This document shows, piece by piece, positions 36,195-44,255 of a stretch of 64,000 bases of DNA. Source of the stretch: Acidobacteriota bacterium (GTDB lineage Bacteria > Acidobacteriota > Holophagae > Acanthopleuribacterales > Acanthopleuribacteraceae); NCBI GenBank assembly GCA_020439745.1, contig JAGQSC010000021.1:310001-374000 (forward strand). The letters run 5' to 3'. The position numbers and the translations under genes are program-made. Positions within the stretch are counted from its first letter, which is position 1. Every line of letters begins with the position of its first letter. The notes beneath the pieces are model-generated. The model made no database searches, was not told where the DNA came from, and was given only the letters and a program-made list of their open reading frames with translations.

Positions 36195-38057
36195 ATGTAC
36201 CGACTTTTACTTACCTTAATTCTGGTTACAAGTACCTTCGCTTGGGCTGAAAATCCCAACAGTGGTGTGACGGGGCTTGAACGGGTGTCTGATTGCGCCT
36301 CAGATCCTGCGAACTTGATTGATGACCGAGCGTTTATGCGTCGGGTTTGGCTAGATATTACCGGTGTGATTCCCGAAGAGTCCGTGATTCAGAGTTTCGT
36401 CAACTCCAACGATCCTGACAAACGCCATAAAATGATTAACCTTGCACTGAACTCCAGTGCTTTCACAGACCGCTGGACCAACTTCTTTGAGGAGATGTTC
36501 CGTAGCCGCTACATCTTCTTTTTCAACCCGATGTTCCGCAACGCTTTCCATGCGCATATTCGCGAAATGGTCGCTGCCAATACGCCCTGGGATGAGATGG
36601 CAAAGGACATCATTGGCTATTCAGGACTGGGCATTGGTGAACAATCATCGATGACATTTTACCTGACCACCTTTATCGATGCGGATTTCCACCTAGACTT
36701 TCTTGATGACCAAACGACGCTGATTACCGAGACCATGTTGGGCCTGAAGACAGATTGCATATCGTGCCACGACGGCGCCTATCACCTTGAAGAGATTAAT
36801 AAGGGTCTGTCGGTTATGACACGTCAGCAGTTTTGGGAGTTGTCAGCTTTTCTGGCGTCATCATATCTGTACCTGCCTTATGAAGCCTTGGGCGACCGAG
36901 GCAATGATGAAGCGTTCTTCTCGCAGCTGTCCCTTGTGGAAGTGGACGATCCCGAATTCGAATTAGCAGGTTATTTGGTCGCCGAAGAACCCTATCATAC
37001 AGGTGAATACTACGCCTTCTCCGAGGCGGGTGACGGTATGCGCAAACCCCGCAATGGGGGAGTGGTAGCGCCTCGTTACTTCAGGACTGGGGAAACGCCT
37101 AAAGCGGGCGAAACACGACGACAGGCTCTGGCGCGCATGATCACTGCAGACCGTCAGTTCGCGCGCAACATGGTCAACCGGGTTTGGGCACACATGATTG
37201 GCGAGGGATTCGTCGATCCAGTCGATGCCTGGGACCTTGGACGCATTGATGCCGAAACTGCTGAAGCTTTTGAGACCACCGTTCAGTCGCGTACACCTGA
37301 ACTGATGGAGTCGCTGACGGACTTTTTCATTGAAGCCAACTACGACATCAAGGAACTTATCCGAACCATTGCCCAGTCACCCATCTACCAGTGGGATTAC
37401 ATGCAGAAGCAGCCCTGTGAGGATGCCTACAGCTACTGGCGCGATGACCACCGCGTGCGACGCCTGGAGGCGGAAGCCATTTATGAGTCATATCTTAGGT
37501 TCCTGGATGTAGACTTCAAATACATCATTTCAGGTATTTACGATAAGACATTCCATTCCACTTGGCAGATGCCAGGAACGATTGAACCCAACCCCTATGG
37601 CCTGATCCGAGAAACCGATCGCGGAGAGTATTACTTTGTGGTCGATCCAACGGAATTGGGATTTGCCTCCGTGGAAGAGTTCTTCTTCCAACAAGAAATC
37701 ACGTTGCGTATGATGCGTGACCTGGGTCGGGACGACCGATTGAACAGCATTCCTCGGCTGAACGAGAGCAGCATCCAACTTTCGCTGTTGCTGATGAATA
37801 GTCCCATCACCACGTTCTTCCTCGAAGACGCCCGCAATTCTCCATACCTCCAGAGCATGATCAATCGCGCAGAGAGTGGCGGTCACGCAGATCGAGAATT
37901 CGTGATCAATGACATGTTCAACAAGGCCTTGATCCGCCCACCCACACCTGCAGAGTTGGATGTGGCACATGCGAGTTACCATTCTGGGAATGCCCATCAG
38001 TTTGTCACCAACCTCGCTTGGGCTTTGGTGAACCACCCTGACTTTGTTTACAAGTGA
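36195..38057 (+). CDS. DUF1549/DUF1553 secreted protein with one CxxCH
   Basis: The 620-residue protein has a leader (MYRLLLTLILVTSTFAWA). The DUF1549 part begins FMRRVWLDITGVIPEE and continues to a DRWTNFFEEMFRS segment; the DUF1553 part has LARMITADRQFARNMVNRVWAHMIGEGF and ends with ALVNHPDFVYK, both typical. A single heme motif CISCH sits near residue 195. Family members are often longer and have a separate planctomycete-type cytochrome c domain, absent here. AAGGAGG lies seven bases before the ATG at 36195. DUF1549/1553 genes often pair with DUF1501 genes, as here. Confidence 0.85.
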   Translation: MYRLLLTLILVTSTFAWAENPNSGVTGLERVSDCASDPANLIDDRAFMRRVWLDITGVIPEESVIQSFVNSNDPDKRHKMINLALNSSAFTDRWTNFFEEMFRSRYIFFFNPMFRNAFHAHIREMVAANTPWDEMAKDIIGYSGLGIGEQSSMTFYLTTFIDADFHLDFLDDQTTLITETMLGLKTDCISCHDGAYHLEEINKGLSVMTRQQFWELSAFLASSYLYLPYEALGDRGNDEAFFSQLSLVEVDDPEFELAGYLVAEEPYHTGEYYAFSEAGDGMRKPRNGGVVAPRYFRTGETPKAGETRRQALARMITADRQFARNMVNRVWAHMIGEGFVDPVDAWDLGRIDAETAEAFETTVQSRTPELMESLTDFFIEANYDIKELIRTIAQSPIYQWDYMQKQPCEDAYSYWRDDHRVRRLEAEAIYESYLRFLDVDFKYIISGIYDKTFHSTWQMPGTIEPNPYGLIRETDRGEYYFVVDPTELGFASVEEFFFQQEITLRMMRDLGRDDRLNSIPRLNESSIQLSLLLMNSPITTFFLEDARNSPYLQSMINRAESGGHADREFVINDMFNKALIRPPTPAELDVAHASYHSGNAHQFVTNLAWALVNHPDFVYK

Positions 38058-38078
38058 TCGTCCATGTAATCAGCCTCC

Positions 38079-38113
38079 AAGGGGCCGCCCGAACTGGGGC
38101 GGCCCTTTCTTTT
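38079..38113 (+). terminator. Rho-independent terminator after the DUF1553 gene
   Basis: GGGCCGCCC (38082-38090) pairs with GGGCGGCCC (38097-38105), with a six-base loop. TTTCTTTTT follows. It ends the sigma-to-DUF1553 transcript and so defines a five-gene unit. Confidence 0.92.
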
Positions 38114-38169
38114 TGGCATAACGCTTGCCCTTTGGTTGTTAAGAAGAGACCCACGGCATGGAGGTTCAC

Positions 38170-40194
38170 ATGGTTGTTTTTGCGTTGATCGGTGTATTGG
38201 GGCAGTTCTCGGTCACTGGTGCCGATTCCGTGGCATTTACGGGATCAGACGAATCGGTGATTTTGGATGTCACCGTGCGCAATGACAGCGCCTCTTCGAT
38301 TGCTTGGGCTGAAGCCGAGTTACGCGTGAATGGTTGTGATGGATCTGCTTTTAACGTGACCAATTTAAACCCGGCATGGACGGATTGGTTACCCGGAACT
38401 GAAAGGACGAGCAGTTTTGTCGTGCATCATTTTGAGCAGGCGAGTTGCGGCCTATGTGGCAGTAATGTCGATCTCAGCGCATGGATCAGAAACGCGAATG
38501 GCGCACCCACTCAAGCTGCAGGAACAATTCAGATAGGCATGGGTCAGCAAGGTGTTCAAATCGTTGAGCAAGTTTCCGAATTTGCCCAACCATTGGGGTT
38601 TATTGGGCATAGTGTCGAGTTTCAATGGCCTTTGGCCACTGTCAACCCCATCCAAACGAATCTTTTGGATCCAGATACTGAAATTTATTTGGCCTTTGAT
38701 TGGGATACTTTTGGGTTCAATCCAGATTTTATCTGGAACTTTTATGTGTATCCCATCCGAACCGTTTGCGGTATTAACCACCTGCACATGCCCTCCATCC
38801 CAGAAGCGTCGGATACCTTGCTTGATCCATTTGGGCTGGTGGCGGGATCGGCGAACGGTGTCGTGCAGGTGGTGCCGAGAGGGGGAGCAGGAGGTGCCGG
38901 AGGGTTGCCTGGTTCCGGATGGAACTTCTTCGATATTGGAGACTTTGCCAGCCCATGCGGGACAGTTCGCAACCAATTGAATTACAGCAACCCGCCCTAC
39001 AGCGTGACGATGTCGGTGTTTCAGGTCCCGATTATCGTACGTGAAATGGCGATCTTCATAGGCGTACGGTCAGACTGCGTACCCCCGTCCTTTGTCTTCG
39101 GCACGTCTCCCTCGCCCTTTCAAATCACTGATTTTAGCTTGGCTGTAGACGGTACCTGTACGGCAGAAGTTGAGGTACCAAGTGCCTGGAAGTCCGGATT
39201 GACCTTAGCCTCAGCCTACCAAGCCTCTTGGCACCACGTACAGAATGGATCGATCGCGCAGCTATCGGTGGGCAACCCACAATCGCTTTCATTCTCTGGT
39301 GTGTTGGCCGGATGGGATGCCTCCAGCCGCATTGAGTGCCGAATCGAACACATCGCCAGTGGCAGTCAAGTCTCGGTCCGGTCGCCCTTTCAGCCGATTA
39401 CGGCTCAATTGCAATCGACTTCATGGCAGTTCGCCGAAGTGCCGGCTGATGACTATTTGGACCCAGGCGAGATCGGCACGTTTACTTGGAACCTCATGAA
39501 CACGGGTGCAGGCGATGTGACTGCCCTTTCTGTAACCGCGGAAGAGTCTCCTGATTGGGTCGCATCCAGTGGTGTTTTGTTTGCGCCACCTGGAACGATT
39601 TCCATGGGTGCTCAGGTGGGTGCTACCACCACCCATGAACTGCTGAGGAGTGGTTGCTGCACGGTGCTCAACGCATATTTGCAGTCCAGTTTCATGTTCG
39701 ATGGCACACAGTTCGATGTACCCATCGCACTACCGATTACTGTCAATGCTGACGATGTGGTGGAAGGTGTCCTAGTCGAAGATCAACAATTAAGGACCGG
39801 CCCGCTTCCGAATCCCTGTGTCTCGGATTCGATCAATATCGGACTGGAAGCAGGTAGTTATGATGTGTGGGGTTATGCCACCGAACCCGATTTGGTGAGT
39901 AGTATGAGTGTTTTTTCGGTTACAGGCGTGGGCAGCGTGAGTTGGGGCATGCCTCCCGTCCCTGCGGTCATGGACCCCTTCTTGTTTGTGCGTGTACAAC
40001 GCGCTTCGGATATGACGCAACGCGTGTGGTCGGTGCCGATTAACGTGCCCATGTGGCAGGGTGGACCCGTGCCGCCTCTTAACTTGGGTCTGCCCTCGTG
40101 GACCACCATGGATACGGGCTATGACATCGACCTCAATGGTGTGGTCAACATACTCGATTACGTTGAGCTACTAAACCTCAACGAATGTCTCTAG
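38170..40194 (+). CDS. Large secreted protein with dockerin-like C-terminus
   Basis: I do not recognise the body of this 674-residue protein. GGAGG stands five bases before the ATG at 38170; an ATG at 38158 is in frame. The N-terminus (MVVFALIGVLGQFSVTG) is a signal peptide. The body is beta-rich with cysteines in pairs and looks like several sandwich domains. The last residues (TGYDIDLNGVVNILDYVELLNL) resemble one half of a type I dockerin calcium loop, D-x-D-x-N-G-x-V-N-I-x-D. Such tails anchor or stabilise exported proteins outside cellulosomes too. Confidence 0.68.
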   Translation: MVVFALIGVLGQFSVTGADSVAFTGSDESVILDVTVRNDSASSIAWAEAELRVNGCDGSAFNVTNLNPAWTDWLPGTERTSSFVVHHFEQASCGLCGSNVDLSAWIRNANGAPTQAAGTIQIGMGQQGVQIVEQVSEFAQPLGFIGHSVEFQWPLATVNPIQTNLLDPDTEIYLAFDWDTFGFNPDFIWNFYVYPIRTVCGINHLHMPSIPEASDTLLDPFGLVAGSANGVVQVVPRGGAGGAGGLPGSGWNFFDIGDFASPCGTVRNQLNYSNPPYSVTMSVFQVPIIVREMAIFIGVRSDCVPPSFVFGTSPSPFQITDFSLAVDGTCTAEVEVPSAWKSGLTLASAYQASWHHVQNGSIAQLSVGNPQSLSFSGVLAGWDASSRIECRIEHIASGSQVSVRSPFQPITAQLQSTSWQFAEVPADDYLDPGEIGTFTWNLMNTGAGDVTALSVTAEESPDWVASSGVLFAPPGTISMGAQVGATTTHELLRSGCCTVLNAYLQSSFMFDGTQFDVPIALPITVNADDVVEGVLVEDQQLRTGPLPNPCVSDSINIGLEAGSYDVWGYATEPDLVSSMSVFSVTGVGSVSWGMPPVPAVMDPFLFVRVQRASDMTQRVWSVPINVPMWQGGPVPPLNLGLPSWTTMDTGYDIDLNGVVNILDYVELLNLNECL

Positions 40195-40240
40195 CCATAC
40201 AACGCGCTAGAATGGCTGCACCAGTTAAGGAGTCATGGTG

Positions 40241-42394
40241 ATGTGGTTTGTGTTGTTGTTTCTTGTGTCCGAAAATCATGAGGCGTTTTGGGAGGCAGCA
40301 AGAACAGGCGATCTTGCCGTGATCAAACAGCTGGTGGATGCGGGAACGCCGGTAGATGCCCCTACCAAATATGGGGCAACTGCATTGATTTATGCCTGTG
40401 ACAAGGGCCATTTGGATGTCGTGACCTACTTGTTAGACCGGGGTGCGGACATCAATCACAAAGATAGTTTCTACGAGGCAACCGCTCTTAGCTGGGCGCT
40501 TTTTGCAGAACATGATGAGATCGTAGCGCTGCTTCTGGCTCGTGGGGCGGATGGGGCCGATCAGGTGCTTAGCTTTGGAATGCGACGCGGTAGTCTAGTC
40601 TTGGTTAAGGCGGCACTTGATGCCGAGAAACTGACACCGGCGCAACTGGTGGCAGCGAAATCACAAATAAATAATGAGACGCCTACAGAGATTCGCGCGT
40701 TACTGGATGCGGTTCCAACGGAAGGCATGGGCGAGGTACACGAGGTACCTGACGCAACGCTTCAGCTGTACGCAGGGGCCTATCACAGTGTTGATTTGGG
40801 GATGACCGTCCGTTTTACAGCCGGCGATAACTTACTCAATGGTGCCATAGATCCCGATCAACCCTTCACTTTGCGGCCAAAGAGTAATACGGCATTCGAT
40901 GTGGTTGAACAAACGGGCCAGGTTTTTGAGTTTCAAGTGGATAATGAAAAGGTCACCGGTTTGGTGGTGACCTCAGGCCCGCGAACTTACGCGTTTAAGA
41001 CCGGTGAGATGCCCGAAGCCGAATCGCCTGCAGTGACGGCTGAGCCTGAAGCGGAACCGCAGCCTGTGTTGGGGGCCAAACGACCATGGCCCATGTTCCG
41101 TGGGGTGGATGCAGATGGAATTGCTGATGGACAGGGTGTGCCGACTCGGTGGAACGTAAAGACGGGTGAGAACATTGCTTGGTCAACACCAGTCGCGGGT
41201 CTCGCCAATGCGAGCCCCATCATTTGGGGTGATCAGGTGTTTCTGGTAACTGCTGTCAGCAGCGCCAATGACCAGACCTTCAGACCCGGTCTTTATGGTG
41301 ACGTGGATTCTGTAGAAGATGTCTCGGAACACAGTTTTCGACTCATGTCGTTGAACCTGCAATCGGGTACCGTGGCATGGGACGTGGAGTTAGCGAATAG
41401 AGCACCTGCAGTGAAGCGACACTTGAAAAGTACCCAGGCAAATTCAACACCTGCCACCGATGGCACGCACGTAGTTGCACTTTTCGGTTCAATTGGTCTT
41501 TTGGCTTGTTATGACTTGGAAGGCCACAAAAAGTGGCACACCGATGTGGGCGTGATGGATTCCGGCTGGTTTTATGACAAGTCCTATCAGTGGGGTCACG
41601 CAAGTTCCCCCATCATCTATCGCGATCTGGTGATAATACAGGTGGATATTCAAGGACAGTCGTATGTGGCAGCCTATCGACTATCCGATGGGACTCAAGC
41701 TTGGCGCACCGACCGCGATGAGATCCCAACTTGGGGTACGCCCAATGTAGTCAGAGGGCCCCGCGACGAACTGGTGACCAACGGTCCCAAGATCAGAAGT
41801 TACGACGCAAAAACGGGTGAACTGTTGTGGCAATTGGGTCCTAATTCCGAAGTGACCGTGGCCACGCCCATCTATGCTCATGGACTGATTTACTTTACGG
41901 GTGGCTATCCGCCGGCGCGACCGGTGTATGCGGTTCGGCCCGGTGGAACCGGTGATTTGAGTCAAATCGACGATAAGAAGTCCGAATGGTTGGTTTGGTC
42001 CAAATCAAAAGGAGGCACATATATGCCTACGCCCGTCGCCTATCGAGATACGCTTTACACGGTGGCCAACGACGGACGGGTGAGTTTTTATGATGCAGAG
42101 ACCGGCGATGAGACGGGTCGTTACCGACTAGGCGCTGGCGTTTCCATTTGTGCCTCTCCGATTGCGGCTGATGGGCGTCTGTTCTTTACCGCGGACTCCG
42201 GCGATGTGATTGTCACAACTACGGGTCCGAACATGCGAGAACTGGCGCGCAACGAGATGGGTGAAATCTGCATGACCACACCTGCAGCGTCTTCCGGAAT
42301 GCTGGTCATACGCACCTTGAATCACGTCTACGGCATTAAACAGAAGATCAATGAATCGGCATCAGAACAACAGGAGGCGCTTCAGATGAAGTAG
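40241..42394 (+). CDS. Ankyrin-repeat/PQQ-like beta-propeller fusion, exported
   Basis: The ATG at 40241 has AAGGAG eight bases upstream; an ATG at 40235 is too close to it. A short hydrophobic start (MWFVLLFLVSEN) may be the signal. Residues ~10-150 hold about four ankyrin repeats (AARTGDLAVIKQLVDAG, YGATALIYACDKGH, TALSWALFAEHDEIVALLLARGAD; read in parts). Residues ~170-270 are a beta-rich linker with a DLGMTVRFT lipocalin-like strand. Residues ~285-717 are a PQQ-type propeller with WPMFRG, AWSTPVAGLANASPI and YDAETGDETGRYRL. No quinoprotein active site is clear. I know of no common architecture of this order. Confidence 0.75.
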   Translation: MWFVLLFLVSENHEAFWEAARTGDLAVIKQLVDAGTPVDAPTKYGATALIYACDKGHLDVVTYLLDRGADINHKDSFYEATALSWALFAEHDEIVALLLARGADGADQVLSFGMRRGSLVLVKAALDAEKLTPAQLVAAKSQINNETPTEIRALLDAVPTEGMGEVHEVPDATLQLYAGAYHSVDLGMTVRFTAGDNLLNGAIDPDQPFTLRPKSNTAFDVVEQTGQVFEFQVDNEKVTGLVVTSGPRTYAFKTGEMPEAESPAVTAEPEAEPQPVLGAKRPWPMFRGVDADGIADGQGVPTRWNVKTGENIAWSTPVAGLANASPIIWGDQVFLVTAVSSANDQTFRPGLYGDVDSVEDVSEHSFRLMSLNLQSGTVAWDVELANRAPAVKRHLKSTQANSTPATDGTHVVALFGSIGLLACYDLEGHKKWHTDVGVMDSGWFYDKSYQWGHASSPIIYRDLVIIQVDIQGQSYVAAYRLSDGTQAWRTDRDEIPTWGTPNVVRGPRDELVTNGPKIRSYDAKTGELLWQLGPNSEVTVATPIYAHGLIYFTGGYPPARPVYAVRPGGTGDLSQIDDKKSEWLVWSKSKGGTYMPTPVAYRDTLYTVANDGRVSFYDAETGDETGRYRLGAGVSICASPIAADGRLFFTADSGDVIVTTTGPNMRELARNEMGEICMTTPAASSGMLVIRTLNHVYGIKQKINESASEQQEALQMK

Positions 42395-42557
42395 CCAACA
42401 TGAGGCTTGGCGTCGTGCGCAGTTAGGATGCGTTTTGATCGTACTCGGTTGTGGAAAAATCGAGTCTTGACGAAAAAATAAGTTGAACGTGAATTAATGC
42501 TTCTGAATCACGCTAGTGGCGTGGTATTTTTTCAAGAAATCCAATTGGATTCTTAAT

Positions 42558-43583
42558 ATGAAAACGGGACCGAACAAAGGGGTAGTTGTTGGGGATCATG
42601 TTCGCCAATTGGCGATCATGAAGAACCTTTGCTTTGTGGTCGCGGCCGTTTTGATTCCTATAGCTGCCTTCAATATCACTCAAGACCCGCTCATAGGTTG
42701 GGTGAACTTCATCTGTATTGCAGGTTTGGTCACCGCCGGAATGGTCATGAGAACGGGTAAGCGGCTTCCCTGGCATGGCGTCGAAATCCTTTTGTTGGTC
42801 TCGTTAGTGATCTTTGTTTCTGTGCTGAGGCAAGGACATATTGGCGTGTACTGGAGCTTTGTGCTCGTACCGTGTATTCACTTCAGTCTCAAACGAATCG
42901 CGGCTATTGCCTATAACTGTGGGTTCGTAATTGTGCTTGGCTACTTGTGTTTTGACGTGTTTGGTGGCGCGGAGACCCTGCGTATCGTCTTGTCTCATGG
43001 GCTGATGGGTTGGGTGATTGCCATTTTTTCTGCCAAAGTCTTATCCCATCAGAATGCCCTTGCATCACTGGCAATTGTGGATCCACTGACCCAAACCTAC
43101 AATCGACGGCATCTGGACGACATGTTGAACGAAGCAGTTCATGAGTTCTCGCGATACAAGGTCCCCTTCTCAATCATTGTTTACGATTTGGATCACTTTA
43201 AACGGGTCAACGACGAATTGGGGCATGAAACTGGCGACATCGTTTTGCAGAAGTTGTGTCATGTTGTGATGGCTCGTATGCGTAAGTCCGATCTTGTGTT
43301 TCGCTATGGTGGTGAAGAGTTTGTCATCATATTGCGCCACACCCATTCGGATCGAGCGTTGGACGTGGCCAAAGATCTGGTGGAGATTGTTTCTCGGTCC
43401 GAGATACTGCGTGAACGCAAGATCACCATGAGTTGTGGGGTAAGCGAGTACCGCGAAGGCGAGTCGGTGCAAGAACTCATACGACGCGCGGACGAAGCAC
43501 TGTATGAGGCCAAACGTCTGGGTAGAAATCGCGCTCACTTGGCGGCACGCGACCGCCGAGCCGCCGTAAGCTACGCCGACTAA
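42558..43583 (+). CDS. Membrane diguanylate cyclase (GGDEF)
   Basis: The 341-residue protein has five or six membrane helices (~20-180), then a GGDEF domain. The active site is GGEEF, preceded by the inhibitory I-site RKSD five residues earlier. DLDHFKRVNDELGHETGD is the substrate-binding stretch. It makes c-di-GMP. An in-frame GTG at 42516 would add 14 residues; neither start has a strong ribosome site. It stands alone with 130-160 bases on either side. Confidence 0.92.
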   Translation: MKTGPNKGVVVGDHVRQLAIMKNLCFVVAAVLIPIAAFNITQDPLIGWVNFICIAGLVTAGMVMRTGKRLPWHGVEILLLVSLVIFVSVLRQGHIGVYWSFVLVPCIHFSLKRIAAIAYNCGFVIVLGYLCFDVFGGAETLRIVLSHGLMGWVIAIFSAKVLSHQNALASLAIVDPLTQTYNRRHLDDMLNEAVHEFSRYKVPFSIIVYDLDHFKRVNDELGHETGDIVLQKLCHVVMARMRKSDLVFRYGGEEFVIILRHTHSDRALDVAKDLVEIVSRSEILRERKITMSCGVSEYREGESVQELIRRADEALYEAKRLGRNRAHLAARDRRAAVSYAD

Positions 43584-43713
43584 AGTCGACTGTCCACGAT
43601 GGCTCAAGTCGTTTTGCGTGGGGCAATCTCTAGAAGCCGAATGATGGGTTAGGGGTTGACGCATTTCTTGCGTGAGACTGTAATGATGCTTACCAATTCT
43701 GGCGTGGAGGACT

Positions 43714-44208
43714 GTGACATTGAAGGCATTTCAACATGCACTGGGCGGACTCACGTTACCGCTTGCCATGGTCATGGTCTGGATGCCGGTGGGCGTTGCT
43801 ATCCAATTCAAGCAAATTGAACTGGGCCTGGCCTGGGCGTTTGTACCAGCGATGGTGACGATGTTGGCGTTTTGGCTAGTGGGCACATTGGGCGGAAAAT
43901 TGAGTGCAGACCGCAAGCTGGTCATCTGGCTGACGATGTTCGCTGTGTTGTTGGCCACACCCTCATTTGCCGTTGGGTTCAGTGCTGGCGTTGCCGGTAT
44001 CTGCTGCGGCGTTTCGGGTTTGGCAAATGCGGTCTTTTACCGGAGCATGACCCTGGGTTTGTGGGCGTCTGGCGTTTTGGTCATCGGAGCGTTGGGTTGG
44101 TGGGGCCAATCAACCGATCTAGCGACGATACCTCGTCTTGTAGGATTTTCTTTGTTTTGCGTGTTCTTGGTTTGGTGGGAATATGCGCGGCAATCGTCTG
44201 AAAAATGA
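43714..44208 (+). CDS. Small multi-helix membrane protein
   Basis: I do not recognise it. The 164-residue protein has about five hydrophobic helices and a short KLSADRKLV loop in the middle. It starts with a GTG (GGAGG before it), with an in-frame TTG six bases later that is better spaced. It is followed by a hairpin terminator. Confidence 0.6.
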   Translation: MTLKAFQHALGGLTLPLAMVMVWMPVGVAIQFKQIELGLAWAFVPAMVTMLAFWLVGTLGGKLSADRKLVIWLTMFAVLLATPSFAVGFSAGVAGICCGVSGLANAVFYRSMTLGLWASGVLVIGALGWWGQSTDLATIPRLVGFSLFCVFLVWWEYARQSSEK

Positions 44209-44234
44209 GAAAGGCCGCATGGTCGCGGCCTTTC
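44209..44234. terminator. Bidirectional hairpin between convergent genes
   Basis: GAAAGGCCGC (44209-44218) and GCGGCCTTTC (44225-44234) form a perfect ten-pair stem with a six-base loop. It sits between the membrane-protein gene and the TonB receptor gene. Confidence 0.75.
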
Positions 44235-44255
44235 GATCAGCAGGGCGAGAATCGA

